Assembly: GCA_031771865.1 (NCBI GenBank)
Contig: JASISA010000007.1
Coordinates: 868,001-932,000 of the forward strand
DNA length: 64,000 bases
DNA from: Nothophaeocryptopus gaeumannii
Taxonomy: Eukaryota; Ascomycota; Dothideomycetes; Mycosphaerellales; Mycosphaerellaceae
Direction: 5' to 3'
The notes under the pieces are model-generated. The model was given only the letters and a program-made list of their open reading frames with translations. It was not told where the DNA came from and searched no databases. This document shows, one piece after another, positions 30,963 to 43,699 of this stretch (position 1 is its first letter; each line of letters starts with the position of its first letter). The translations under genes were made by a program, and so were the position numbers.

Positions 30963-32371
30963 ATGGCTTCCACCAAAGAAGATACTATCGAGCTGCTCAC
31001 CGACCCCGAGCAATGGCCTGTTTGGATCAAGAAGATCACTAACAAGCTCCTCATCAAGGGATACAATCACGTGTTGCAAGCCAAGCCAACCCGCCAGGTC
31101 GGTGATGAGGAAGCTGCATTGGCAAAACGTGTCGACAAGTGGACTGAAGACCGCATCAAAGCCTATGCTGAGGTTGACAACGTCTGCGGCGACATAGCCA
31201 GCAGCAAGCTGGACCTCGCTAAGAAAGACGACAAGACAGTGCAACAGGCACTCGAAGATCTCAAGACCCATTTCAAGGGCAACACGACTAACATCTACCG
31301 TCGTGCAAAGGCAAAGTTGCTCCAGATCAGCATTGCAGATTTCGACAACAACCCTAGCAAGCTCGGGCAAGAAATTAAGAAGCTGTGGGACGACATCAAG
31401 AGACTCAGCTCGACTGGCGACGCTGCATCAGTAAATGAATCCGACCCAGGGAGCCCTTTGTTGTCGACTGTTTTTGATTGCACTTGGCGAATCGTACCAG
31501 CCCTTCATTGTGGCCTACTTCCTCCAGCATTCCTTACTGGTGGAAGAGGGCAAGACAAAAGCCACTTTGGTCGAAGCTATTGCGGCAGCATCAAACTTCA
31601 AACCAGTCGGATCGACCGAGGTCTTTACAACAGTCACCGCAACAACAACCCCAACAAAGATAGCTATAGCGGCGACAAGCCTCGATGGCCAGAGTGCCCA
31701 CATTGCAAGAAGCATCACAATCCAAAGGTCTGCTGGTTCAAGGATCCACACAAGGCACCACCGTGGTTTCCAAAGCAAGGCAACAGGAAGCGTCAGCGTG
31801 CGGACAGCGAAGAAGATGACCAAGGCATTAGCGTGATGGGCATGGCAAATCAACAATCGAGTCAACAGCTAAGTAAGCATTACATGCTAATACTTGGCTC
31901 AGCAAAGAACGCAGAAGAGGCTCCTTTGGACAAACACGCCCCTTCGCACGCCTCATCTGACTGGGCACCAATGCCTAGGTACAACATGGCCGCTGTGACA
32001 GACCCACACAACCTGTACAACGTATGGATCCTCGACTCAGGCGCAAACGGCCACCTTATCGGCAGAAAGGATGTGTTTATTGACCTCAAACCTGTCATTG
32101 ATCTACCTCGCGTGGCATTGGCGGCACTGAAATTACACCAATCAGTATTGGCACCATACAGCTACTTTGCAGGGTTCACGGCGGCAAGACACGCCTGCTT
32201 AGGGTTCCTGATGTTCACTACGCTCCAAATGTTGGCGCTAATCTGCTCTCTCGGCAGGCTCTGGGACAGCATTGATGGCATCCGGAAGAAGCCAAGTGGC
32301 CTCGCTATTGTCCAGGGCAATACGAGTTCTCAGCGACATACAAGAGTGGCCTGCTGGCCCTTGATATCTGA
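30963..32371 (+). pseudogene. gag-protease region of copia copy 1 (frameshifted)
   Basis: Starts MASTKEDTIELL at 30963. The capsid-like helical part is followed by a zinc knuckle, CPHCKKHHNPKVC, and the aspartic protease motif WILDSGANGHL. An extra base near 31450 moves the frame, a missing T near 31624 restores it, and another loss near 32099 shifts the end of the protease part. The original frame ends at the TGA at 32369-32371, followed by CTA G. Confidence 0.85.
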
Positions 32372-35143
32372 CTAGCCGACGATCTCGACGCCTACACCGC
32401 CTACAGTACAAAGTCGCGGCTATGGCATGAACGGATGGGCCATTTGAGCGACGACAGCCTTAACAAGCTCTTTGACATGGTAGATGGCATGCACCACTTC
32501 AAGCCGGATGGCGACTGTCGCTGTAAAGGCTGTGTTAAGGGCAGGATGAAGTCAAGACCGCACCGGGGTCAGATACGTCAGGGCCACCACACGAACGATG
32601 TTATCCACTCAGATATCGCTGGCCCAGTGGATCCTCCAGGCTTCGATGGATCACGCTATTTCATCACTGTTTTGGACGGCTATGACCACTGCGCAGAGGT
32701 CGTGCCACTACGACAGCGCTCTGAAGGACCTAGCACGCTGATCAACTATATGCTCCGTAATGTCCGGCCAGAGCTGCCCTTCCGGCACATTCACTTCGAC
32801 AGGGCCGGTGAGAACCGATCAAACGAGCTGGCAGCATTTGCCTACGACCACGGCATTATCCTTGAATACACGGACACAGAGCAACATCAAGCTAACGGAT
32901 ATGCTGAGGTCCTCAACAACAAACTCGAGGATCGACTAATGCCAACAATGCTAACAGCTGGCCTGGATCCGAGATACTGGCCTCAGGTGTTGCAGTTTGG
33001 CATTGCCTACCTCCGTGACCGCTCTCCACATGCCCGACTGGACTGCACGCCGTATGAGAAGCGTACAGGCCTGCGCCCAAACCTTGCCAACGTCCGCAAG
33101 ATTGGCAGTGTTGCTACCATGTTGAAGCCGTCAGCAAAGCGGAAGCGGCATGTTGTTGCTCAAGCCAAGACAGAAGACGCACAGTTGCTCGGTTTCAAAA
33201 GCAACTCTACTTACATTGTCACGACTGGCTCCACTAGCTGGACGGAACGTACGAATCTCGTGTTTAGCGAACAGTGTGGCCCTGCGCCACCTACAAAGAA
33301 CCTGAGACTGCCGAGTCAGGGGCACGATATCGAGACTCAGACAGTCTCAGACACAGAGAACGAGGATACAACAACGCCAGCTCCTCCGGACCCTCCAAGA
33401 CAACAACAGCGCCGCCTGTATGACTGGCAACCCGTCACGCCTGAAGAAGAGCAACAACCCCATGACCTTGGCGCAAGACTGGACGAGAGCCATATTATCG
33501 AAGGAAAGCGACTACGCAAGACCAAGCAATTCCACATGGTATTCCATGCAGTTATGGCATTCAATCTCGCAAACCAGTACGCCGACTGGATCCTCAATGA
33601 GCCACGCACTATCGAAGAAGCTCAGGCAAGGTTTGACTGGTCCAAATGGAACAAAGCGACTGATGCCGAGTACGAATCATTGCGCAAGAACAAGACTTGG
33701 CGACTGAAGAAACGCTCGCTGATTAATGGAAAGATACTCAAAGGGAAGTGGGTCTTTAAGATCAAACTCAACGCCGATGGATCAATCAACAAGTACAAGG
33801 CCCGCTGGGTAGTACGTGGATTCGAGCAACAAGAGGGCAGTGACTACAACGAGGTCTTTGCACCAACCGTGAAGCCTATGAGCTACAAGATTTTGTTTGC
33901 TCTATCGGCTGCACGAGGATGGCGAATTGATCAAATGGACGTCAACACAGCTTTCCTTTACGGCAATATTGACGAAGAAGTGTACGTCGAACAACCACAC
34001 GGCTACGAAGAAGGCGACGACATGGTCTGCTCGCTTCTGAAGGCGTTATATGGTCTCAAGCAATCACCTCGGATCTGGTACAAGACGCTGTCTGAGTTCC
34101 TTGTTTCCATCGGTTTCACTGCGCTGGCTTCCGACTTGGCAGTGTTTGTCAAGGGAGTACCATTGTGGCAGTCTATGTAGACGACTTGCTCGTTATTGGA
34201 CCGGATGATGCTCAAATCGAGGAAACCAAAGGTGCCCTGAGCAGGCGGTTCAATATGACTGATCTCGGGCCCTGCTACTCTTATCTTGGCATGACAGTAA
34301 GGCGTGACTGGAAGAAACGCACCATTTGTCTCGGACAGAGAGCTTACATTCAGCGCTTCTTGGAACAGCACGGGTTCTGGAGTGATGGGCGTGTAGGTAC
34401 AACAGACACGCCTATGATGACTACCAACAAAATGGAACCTGCACCAGACGGCTACCAAGCACCTGATGAACTACGCCAGCGATATCAAAGCGCTGTTGGA
34501 TCGCTGATGTACGCTATGCTTGGAACGAGGCCAGACATCGCCTACGCAGTCTCGGTTGTGAGCCGTTTTCAGCAAATCCAACTGAGGAACACTGGACAGC
34601 AGTTAAGCGAATTATGCGGTACCTCCGGAGCACGATAGATTACGAGCTAGTCTTCAACGACCACTTTGGCAAGCTCACTGGGTTCACCGATGCCAGCTGG
34701 GGTGACGACGCATCAAAAGATCAACATCAGGCTATCTGTTCAGTATCGGCAGTGCCGTGATATCTTGGCAATCAAAGCGTCAGCCAACGGTGGCATTGTC
34801 AACCTGTGAAGCCGAGCTTGTCGGACAGACACAAGCGGCTAAGGAAGCGATATGGCTGCAAGACTTACTCCGAGAGCTTGGGCACGAACAGCTTGGCGCC
34901 ACTGTGATCTATGGTGACAATGCCGGAGCAGTGGCACTCAGCCGAAACCCTCGATATCACAGCCGTACAAAACATATCGGCATTCAGCACGCCTGGCAAC
35001 GCGAGAAGGTTGACGAGGGCGTCATTGACGTTCAGTGGATTGAGACCAAGAAGCAGACAGCAGATGGTCTAACCAAACCCCTACCAAAAGAGGCATTCGC
35101 TGGGTTCAGACATTCACTTGGGCTAAGAAAGGCTACCATGTGA
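32372..35143 (+). pseudogene. integrase-RT-RNase H region of copia copy 1 (frameshifted)
   Basis: The frame continues from the TGA with LADDLDAYTAY, then the integrase zinc motif (WHERMGH ... CRCKGC), and the D-D-E core (VIHSDIAGP, HFDRAGEN, ANGYAEVLNN). The RT begins near WVFKIKLNADG. A missing A near 34152 stops this frame at 34180, and the catalytic YVDDLL lies in another frame (34165-34638). A further shift near 34600 precedes RNase H, whose TDASW, ALSTCEAELVG and YGDNAGAVALS motifs follow up to 35143. As it stands it cannot make a full polyprotein. Confidence 0.88.
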
Positions 35144-35313
35144 TCAGACGTTCGAAGCCTACTATTGGCCAGTAGTGGACGCGCAGCAACATCCAAGATG
35201 GAAAGGGCAGAAGCGCATGGTCCAGCAGCGGTCAGTTGGGGAAAGGACGACGGTCGAGGTAAGAGCCTGAGGCAACAAGAGAAGTCATTCATTTACAAGC
35301 CGGTATGCCGAGC

Positions 35314-35322
35314 GAGGGGGGA
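35314..35322 (+). other. polypurine tract of copia copy 1
   Basis: GAGGGGGGA immediately precedes the 3' LTR, the position expected for the plus-strand primer. Confidence 0.75.
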
Positions 35323-35460
35323 TGTTAAAGGAGCAGTACTGAGCGCACGTGCACACGCTAGTGCAGGAGATCAAAAAGGGTCTCTAGGCGCAGGTTGTAC
35401 TTAGACTTCTACAACACACTTACTCTTTCTTGCTGCCACTGCGTTCGACATATTTCAACA
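35323..35460 (+). repeat. 3' LTR of copia copy 1
   Basis: 138 bp, same sequence as the 5' LTR, followed at 35461-35465 by CGAAG, the right copy of the target duplication. Confidence 0.95.
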
Positions 35461-35545
35461 CGAAGAACCCACATGCTGTACTTTCCAAGCCTGCTGGCTA
35501 GGGGTGTCTATTTGGCTTGCCACAGACGTAACTCCTCAATCACAG

Positions 35546-37797
35546 CTAACTGCTGTGGAACCCTGACCATCCCATTTTCTCCAGCTCGCAAATAGCTTTG
35601 TCGAAAGTGATTTCATACATGGAGGGATCATTGGGTGCTTTAGTGATGCTTGTACTCAATAGTGCGCCATCATCGCATCCCGTGCTTGCGAGAATTTCGA
35701 GAGTACCTGGAGGCAGGCGCTCGAGGAGCTCTCGCTCCGTGGCAGTCCTGACAAGTCTAGTCAATTCTAATTTTTTTGTTGACATCGATAATCTGGATGG
35801 GACACTCACATCCTTTGCAGTAGGACATCTCTATCGAATGCGTGCTTTTCTTCTTGTCCTTGAAGGTAGCGCGACTCTGCTGCTTGATCCTCAAGAAACC
35901 TTTCTTCCCACATATGTCGAAACACGTTCTTTACTAGTTGTTCTTGGGAGATAGCGATGGGTATATCTTGTACGTCAAACGCGAGTGTCTTTGGGTCCTC
36001 TGAGAACTGAACTATGAAGATGTCACCATGCCAAAACCGACGTACTGGGTCCACCTCCTTCAAACCTAATAGGCTTTTGACATATTCGTTCTCTCCGAGT
36101 GCTGGATTTCCATCCCAGTAGAGTCTATAGTTCTCTCCAGACTGATTGATCTTAATTATGCGAAATTGACGGTCGACATGACAGGCTTCCCAGGATTGAC
36201 GAAAGTCCGGAATGTAATCCTGTCCCACCTCAGGTATCTTGCGGTTTGCGTTTTCTCGGAACGCATGAAAAGCCACAGGAATCAATTTCGGCGTCGAACC
36301 ATCCGCTGGAAGTACAGCAACTGCGACCGATTTGATGTACCGCCCGAACCACGTTGGTTCTTCGGCGCCACCTGTCGTAGTTGATTTGCTTGATGTCTGC
36401 TTGCTCTTCAGGTGCTCGTGCTTCAGAGGTGCTATCCTCTCATGCAATGAGGACAAGTCCGTGACGCCCGCAGAAGATTCTGCTATCGCAGGCTGCATAC
36501 GGACCCCTTGTTGCAAGCGCTGTCTGATATCGTTGTAGGTCTTGACAATGGCTGCTCCAATAGCCAAGTAAGCCACTGGGAGTGGTGCCTGTACCCCTGG
36601 AAGCGTCCAGAGCGGATACACCTTCCCATGACTTGCGCGCGCTCTGAAAACTTGTTTGCGATCGCCTTGCAAGGAGACTGTGATATACGACTGCAGCATT
36701 TGGTTGCATAGAAGACAAGGCTTCCTGCTGATCCCAGTATATGGGTGAGCACGCTCATGCCAATCGCCACTGTTCACCAAGCTCACGAGAATTTGCATCT
36801 CGGCATGGACATGCAGATGTCTTGCTGCTAGAAGCTTCTGTGCAGCTTGAGTCTTCAGAAGCCTTTTTCGAATCCCGAGTTCTTCGCAGAGTTCTGTAAC
36901 ATCTTTTCGGAACTTAATCACCTCTGAATCTCTTCGCTGATGCATTACAGTTTCAAGCGTAATTCCAGCTACTTCCTCGAGTGTGAGTGCAATGCTACAG
37001 AAGCATTCGTATGCAGCTTGTAATCTTCCGATCATGTTGATACTTTGCACGGCTTTCTTGCATGCTGTTGGAATTTGAAAGCTCTTCGTGACACTCCGGA
37101 GCCTATACGCTGCATCGACGATCATGCGGAGCTGCTCTACCGTGGGACCAGAGCCAGCATCGATGCAAAGTCGTCGAAGGGAAAGAATCAAGCCGCCATG
37201 AGGACCAGAGCTTGCTGCCAGCCCAGTCATATCAGCTTTGGGATTTGCAATGCGAGAAATGTGATAGAGCAATCGGTTGCGCGAGTGCTCCTCAAGAAGG
37301 CCTTCATTGCCAATCCAGATTCTATCCTGGTGTATATGAGGAGGGCGGCCTGTCCTCGCAACGACCCGCAGCCAGAGCTGCAACCTCTGTAGCATGGCAT
37401 TGTCACATTCATCAATGCTTTCGTTCTTCGCAACGATCACAGTGATAGAATTTTCGCCATCTGTACCGATCCAAGCGGCTGCTGCAACGTGCTTTGGGGC
37501 TTGCTGCTTGCCGTTCACACCGAGGGACTTCACGCGGGAGACTACCTCTGCCAGTCGATCCAGAAATTTGTCTATGAGCCGCCGTCCGTAATACGTACTT
37601 AGACGAGCCGTCGGTCGTATGGTGACGCCATCTTCGTCGTCAGAGTCAGATTCTTCATCTTCGCTTTGTGAAATCAAATGCTGATTTGATTCCATGATTG
37701 ATTGCTGGTTGGATTTGATAGCGACCAAGGTAGCTGCCGCAGCGAATTTTGCCTCAGCAATATTGGCCAAAGTCCAGATGGAAATTGGGATTGCCAT
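35546..37797 (-). CDS. OTT_1508-type deaminase-fold protein
   Basis: Fungal member of the zinc-dependent nucleic-acid/nucleotide deaminase superfamily; biological role unknown. Exon 1 is 37797-35810, exon 2 35747-35546, intron 62 bp (GTGAGT...TTGTCAG); 729 residues from MAIPISIWTLAN. The zinc and catalytic residues are in HAEMQ (His331, Glu333) and PCLLC (Cys361, Cys364), the HxE...PCxxC pattern, within VHAEMQILVSLVNSG and PYTGISRKPCLLCNQML. The N-terminal 320 residues are largely helical with an acidic patch (EDEESDSDDEDG). The C-terminal part (LYWDGNPALGENEYV) is unassigned. The gene is intact and its stop is only 85 bp from the copia element. Such genes are often found in variable fungal regions with HET genes. 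Confidence 0.75.
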
Positions 37798-38367
37798 CGT
37801 GAGGTCGTGGAAGCCTTTTGGAAGGGTGATGGCTTCGAATACTCTTCATCCCTGCTGACCGAAGTCGCTGCCGAGCCTGAGCAGACGATAGCGACGTGGC
37901 AGAGCTGCAAGCAAGTCCACCTGACCTGCATATCGCCATGCAACTGGGTGGCACAGCAGCCATGTGATCCAGGAAGAGTGGCATCCAGACGAAGTCTCTC
38001 CAGCCCCTTCTGCCAAGAACAAATGCTTATATATTTCTTGCCTCCCATTCCAGGCACATTCGGCCATAGGAACATGAAACTACGAAAACCCGTGTGGATC
38101 TGATGAAGATGATTGCCAAGCCTGCCAATTCTTGCCTGAGGCAACAGTCACATGCTTGGGCCGTGCGCTTGGATCTCTGCCTACTCCAACTCCTTACACT
38201 ATGCGCCGTGTAGGGCTGTGCGCCAAGCCGGGAAACCTTCTACAACCACACTTCTAACTGTGGCCTGACATAAGGCTCCATCAGCCTCGTCGCCGTGCCT
38301 TCTTGTGCCCAACATTTCAGCGTCTCTCCATCCAGTCTGCGATCCAGTCGAATCGACTCTTCCAACG
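37798..38367. promoter_or_regulatory. divergent intergenic region, deaminase gene / broken HET gene
   Basis: 570 bp between two divergently oriented genes. No specific site recognised. Confidence 0.35.
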
Positions 38368-40289
38368 ATGGCAAATCACTTTGTATATTATCCTCTAACT
38401 TCGCCCACCAGTATCAGACTGCTCCGACTAGATGGGAGCACCGCAAACACCACTACTGTCCGTTGCGAGCTTTTCGAATGTGACCTACACTCAGTTCCAA
38501 AGTACGAGGCGATATCATACACATGGCAAGACCAGAAGCCCACCGCTACCTTACTTTGCTCGGGCCGCGATCTTGCCGTAACGCAGAATTGTGTCGACGC
38601 ACTGAGACATTTTCGGCCCAAAGAAGAAGGCAAATCTCGACTGATCTGGATCGATTCTGTCTGTATCAACCAGCATGACGATTCCATAGACGAGAGAAGT
38701 GCGCAGATACTGCTTATGGCTGAGATTTATTCCTCGGCTGAAGGGGTTCTCGTGTGGCTTACGCCGAAGATTGTCCCTTCTCTGGCCCCAGAAGCAATTC
38801 GGGACAAGCATATGCTGGTACTTGGATGGATCAGGGAGGCTGCCAATGCTCTCAGGGATATCAATGAGTCGTCTCGTTTAGATAGATTTGCTGCTTTGTT
38901 AGAGGCTGCACCGTTGCAAGGCTCGTTCCAGTATTCATCCCAAACACTTTCTCCGGGCTTGCTGACAATCAACTAGAGCTCTCACAATTCAAATGGGAGA
39001 TACCATGGTTCAAGCGACTGTGGGTGGTTCAAGAAGTCGTGCGAGCGAACAACGTTACCTTCCACCACGGTCCTATGGAAGTCTCCTTCGATCAATTTAT
39101 GGAGGTCCTGGAGGGCGTTGATCTAATGGAGGGCGACCGCTGGACGATCAGAGCTCGCGAGGTAGTCAGTGCTCTCCACGACATGCTTAAAATTTTCCAG
39201 CACGCAAGAGACCGCGTTGATCCAGAAAGGTTGATGGAGCAAGCTCGATATTCTAGAACAAAAGAGGCACATGACAATGTCTACGCCATCTACGGGTTAC
39301 TCACTAGCGTGGGGTTGATTTTATCGCGACCAGATTACTCCCTATCTGCATCGGAGGTATATTGGAGTACCACTGTGGCGATCATTGAAGACAGCAATAC
39401 TATCGATGTTCTCAGACATCTTGGCTTACCCAGCGCGCTCCCTGGACGACCATCTTGGGTGCCTGATTGGTCCCATAACCAGCATGCACACACTTTCCAT
39501 CACATGAGTGCACGACACGTAGGTGCAGCTGGATCCTCGGGACAGAAGTTCACGCTGGAAAATGGCAAGCGCCGTCTGCGAGTTCGCGGCCAAACCATCG
39601 GATGCGTAGCCGCTCGAGCTGCTTTGAGCCTCATACATTCAGATGAAGACCTCGGCCCGGATACCCCAGAATGGAAGTTGAACGAACCTGTGCCGGCGGA
39701 CTTCTGGGAACTTAAAGACGAATTTCCCGAAAACACCCCATTACTCCTTGGGGTCTGGCAGGTTCGAGCTCTGCGTTGCTTGCTCGAGTTCCTTGGCTTT
39801 CCAGACAGCTAACAGTCCGAAACACTGCGCCACGTCCTAAACTCCACATTTTGTGCATGGGTCTGGGAACTCAGCATCCTCGACCAAGATAAAGAGGGTC
39901 TGAATAAGCTATGGCACATCGTAATCGGCGCAAGAAGACCGTCAGCTGCAGAGCAGTCTGAATCCTTGTTAAACCAGGTCCATATCGATCGTCAAATTTT
40001 AGAAGAGATAGAAGCGGATCCCAGTCTTAGAAGACTATACCGATTCATCACGAAGTCCGCCCCATATCAAACAGTCTTCCGCACAGCTTCGGGATCTATG
40101 GGAATGGCGCCATACGGAGTGAAGGCCGGAGATCAAATTGCAGCAATCGCAGGTTTGTTCTCTCCGGTCATCTTGCGGCAACATTTTGATGGCCTGCGCA
40201 TTATTGGACATGCGTATATCTTTGATTTAATGGACGGACAGCTTTGGCTAGCTGATGAGAATGACCTTCAAGAACTTGTTTTCGTGTAG
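38368..40289 (+). pseudogene. HET-domain gene, broken by a frame change and an in-frame stop
   Basis: Starts at the ATG at 38368 (MANHFVYYPLTSPTS). HET motif 1 is YEAISYTWQ and motif 2 is RLIWIDSVCINQHD. The frame ends at 38974-38976, but motif 3, PWFKRLWVVQEVVRANN, continues at once in another frame (around 38950-39812). That frame has a TAA at 39810-39812 after LGFPDS, then continues without change of frame (SETLRHVLNSTFCAW...) to 40289. An intron cannot be excluded for the first break, because TGCTGAC...CAACTAG at 38959-38976 resembles a 3' splice site, but I found no good donor in a matching phase. The TAA could be CAA changed by one base. Confidence 0.75.
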
Positions 40290-41601
40290 TACATCAGCCT
40301 GGAAAGGTGGGCGTAGTTCAATTTATGGTGCCAGAGCTATCCCCATTCCTGACCGGTTCCAAGACCTGTTGCGGTATCGTTATCCTTTGCAATCAAGCTG
40401 CACGAGATCAATCCCTTCTCGTCCAGGGCAAGGTCACTGTCGACTGAGGTTATCGAGGAGTGGGTCTTTGATGAAATCTGGTCTTCGAGCGATTCCATGC
40501 GACGGACCATTCCCAAAGGCAAAGCTGGGGACATAAGATCGTCACTCGTATTCTCAAACACATCAGTAGGATATTGAGGCTCGCAAGAAAATCAGTGGAC
40601 GAATTGGGCGTCTTCATGCCTCGGAACGCTACTTCAACAGGTGCTTTGGCTGGCCATCAGGGGTTCGGCGACTGGAAGCCTTCAGAAAACCTGACAAGTT
40701 TGAGTCGCATAGCGTTCCGATATGTTCAGACGCTGTACGGGCGTACGAAGCACCTCGAAAGTGTAACTGCCTTGCTGACTGGCAAGGGAAGCGGAAACAA
40801 ATATTATGGAAACCTCACAAGTGAGTAAGGGCTCGCAAACTCGGGAAGCTGGAGCAAGCTGCTTCCGTCTTCAGTCCTCACAGAGACTCTTGACACGATC
40901 ATGAAAATCGCGGAGTTCAAGTTGACGGCAGTCTTAGCCAGAAGCAGTGACTGGCCATGCCGGGACTCATCAACGGCTCCGGCGCTCGCAGAATCATCGG
41001 CCAGGCGTGAATTTGGCATGCATTATTGAAGAGCCCAAACCCAACACCAAAGCTCGGGACATGCGGCAACTTCCAATATTACAGGTTCGAGAAGAAGACT
41101 ACAAATACCCACGCCGCCCTTGTTCGTCGAAAACAAGTCGTTGAGAATCGGTGCTTCACGGATTTTGATGACAATTGATAGGGTCAGAAGATAGCTTGAG
41201 GAGACTGCATCTCACGCATGGACTGGAGTTATATAGTACAGGCAGCACAAGCGATCTTATCTTTCGGGCGGCTGTTCGACCCTGTGAGCTAACATGGGAC
41301 TGCTGGAATGGCTGGATGGGCACGGCCAGAAGTGGTGAGCAACAGTACCATCGCGGCGAGACTGCATGGCGCCTAGCGAGACGACAGATCAGTGGGCGAA
41401 GATGCATGTCAAGTGTCAAAGCGTGCGAACAACTTGCATGTGATAAGTTAAAGATAGAGCGTGACGCTGACGCTGTCGGCCGGGCCGTGCCGTCCGTGAC
41501 CCGCCAAACCGACCAATCAGCTGCGCCTTCTACCGCCCATTGTGAATGTCCAATTCTCTCAACTTCATCAACGACAACTACAATAACAATGTTCTTTCGC
41601 C
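40290..41601. other. intergenic, 1.3 kb, no clear gene
   Basis: Between the broken HET gene and the Aim9-like gene. An ATG frame at 40574-40828 (about 84 codons, containing SRIAFRYVQTLYGR) has no recognised domain and may be debris. Confidence 0.4.
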
Positions 41602-43463
41602 ATGGCTTTGCTCGCCAACAGGCTCTTCCAACTACTGCGCATAGCGACCTACAGACAAACGCTCTTATTACGTGCACAGCCGACGTATCAGCCTGAAATT
41701 CGACGACTCTATTCCATGTCCATGGCAGCGGCACAGACTTCTCACGAAAGCGGCGTCTTCAACTACACGTCTGGGAGATGGCTGTGCGCTCTTCCGCTTT
41801 GAGCCTGAAAACCAGACCGTTGGGCTGACTGCGTTCTAGATACAATGAGAAGAAGAGACTCGAGTAGAGGCGCCTCGAATTCAACATGTCTGCTCTTCTC
41901 GACGCTGTAGCCCAATCGGTCGAACAGCCAAGAGAAGACATCGAGTCGTTCCGTAAATTGGCAGAGGGAGGGTTCAATCGCATCTTCGAGTTCACTATGC
42001 GCGGTGGCCGACAAGTCATCGCCCGTCTTCCATATCCCTCGACCCAGCCAAAGCTGCTCGCAACCGCGAGCGAGGTGGCAACCATGGACCTTGTGCGCCG
42101 ACACGGTGTCCCAACACCGACTGTTTATGGGTACTCTTCGAATACCAACAATCTAGTCGGCTCAGAATACATCTTGATGGAGAAGGTGTCTGGTCGATGT
42201 CTGGGCGACATGTGGTTTGAGCTTTCCGACAAGCAAAGAGTTAGAGTACTAGGAGAGATCGTGGGCGAGGAAGCCAAACTGTTCAATCTTTCGTTTCCGG
42301 GTTATGGGAGTATCTACAACACAGCCGAGCTGCCCAAACACTTTGATCGTGTCGAGCTAGAGGACGAATCCGGCGAAGCTGGACGATTCTGCATCGGTCC
42401 TGACGCATCGCTCAAACACTGGCTTGGAACACGGAGTCAACTGGACATTTCGAGAGGCCCAGGTCAGTGTTTCACAGCCTCCGTCATCGCTTTATCGTAT
42501 TTTAGAGAGCTGATCCTTAGTGTCATAGCTATGACTTGTGAGCAACTTCTCGACCGCGGGGCGAAGAAAGGAATCGCGTGGCTGCGCGCGTACGGCAGAC
42601 CACGTTTGCCTTTCGATAGAGAGTATCGCGGGATGTTCGGTTACCAGAAACTTGATCCGGCAGAACATATGGACAGCCTCGAGAAGTTTCTCAAGATTGC
42701 TGCATACACTGTGCCCGATGAAGACTGGCTCCGCAGGCCCGTAATCCGACATCCGGACCTCAACCCGAACAACATCTTCGTAGACGATGATTACAGAATT
42801 ACCGGAATCATTGACTGGCAACATGCCATTGTCTTGCCCTTCTTCCTGCAAGCTGGGATATCCAGCTCATTTCAGAACTACGGTGACCCGGAATCTGAAG
42901 AGCTGAAGAAGCCTGAATTTCCATCGAACCTTGACGAACTGGACCAGGAGGAGCAGCAGAGAGATGTTGAGCTCTATCGACGGCGGCACACGCATTTCTA
43001 TTACGTTGCAGCCACGATCACGAAACTCAATTCCCACTACAAGGCCCTAAGCCAAGACAAAAGTCTCTTCCGCAAGAGATTGTACCAGCATGCCGTGGCA
43101 CCATGGGAGGGGAACAGCGTGCCGTTGAAAGCTGATCTGGTGCTCTTTGCAAGAGAATGGTCAGAGCTTACAAGTGCCCGACATGAGAAGCTCGCACATT
43201 GTCCGATTTTGTTCCAAGAGCAGGACGCAAAGGAGACGATTGACAAGGTCCTGGAACAGCAAGACATCGACAAGAGAATGGGCATCTTGCGCGAGATTAT
43301 CGGGATCAGCACTGACGGTTGGACATCGTTTGAGCGGTATGATGCCGCACTCGCTGAAGCGAATGAGATGAAGGCAAAGGCTTTGGGTTATGCTGAAAGC
43401 GATCTGGAGCGTGAGATGACCCAGCGACATTGGCCCTTTGACGACTTCGATGAGAATGGGTAG
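41602..43463 (+). pseudogene. Aim9-like APH-family phosphotransferase with an in-frame stop
   Basis: Protein-kinase-like APH fold related to yeast Aim9 (mitochondrial). Exons: 41602-41783, 41840-42462, 42529-43463. Intron 1 is 56 bp (GTGCGC...TTCTAG, branch GCTGACT). Intron 2 is 66 bp (GTCAGT...TCATAG) and divisible by three, so it reads through. Exon 1 encodes an Arg-rich presequence-like start (MALLANRLFQLLRIATYRQ) and the family motif FNYTSGRWL. Exon 2 opens YNEKKRLE and then hits TAG at 41865-41867 before RRLEFNMSALL, where relatives have Glu or Gln. Downstream are LAEGGFNRIF, ARLPYP, RHPDLNPNNIF and GIIDWQH, the ATP-binding and catalytic motifs. A shorter product could start at ATG 41886 but would lack the mitochondrial presequence. 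An out-of-frame ATG at 41589 precedes the start. Confidence 0.75.
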
Positions 43464-43699
43464 AGTCGATGTTCCGCGAAGGAAGCTCATCCGCTTACTG
43501 CGCTGTCTGTCCACTGAATCATGAGAAGGGTCTTCTACTTTGGACGTTGAGAGACCCTTTGTGACGGCCCATAACCCTTCCGATGAGGATGCATCAGCAA
43601 TGGGCTGCCACCGCACACTTGCTTTGTTTTCAAGTGTCAAGATCTCCATCTCGACGACTTCCCTTCCTAAGTCTCGAGAGTTCTTGTACATACAGAGTC

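Larger units (their letters stand above)
30073..35460 (+). mobile_element. Ty1/copia LTR retrotransposon, copy 1
   Basis: 5388 bp element with 138 bp LTRs that read identical (30073-30210 and 35323-35460), each starting TG and ending CA. CGAAG stands immediately before and after it as a 5 bp target duplication. Internal order is gag, protease, integrase, reverse transcriptase, RNase H, which is the copia order. The coding region is broken by several 1-base length changes compared with copy 2: an extra A near 31450, a missing T near 31624, a missing G near 32099, and a missing A near 34152 which ends the long pol frame at 34180. Because the LTRs are identical, the insertion is recent or the copies were homogenised. 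Confidence 0.95.

Noticed and set aside
31400..31640. Different protein segment in copy 1 gag (PLLSTVFDCTW...)
   Set aside because: It is the same DNA read out of frame between an extra A and a missing T; not a new domain.
30073..35460. RIP mutation of the retroelements
   Set aside because: The copies do not show many C-to-T changes and LTRs are identical; differences are mostly length changes in short runs.
41175..41734. Overlapping frames on both strands upstream of the Aim9-like gene
   Set aside because: No domain, no splice signals, both strands equally open; probably chance in a GC-balanced promoter region.
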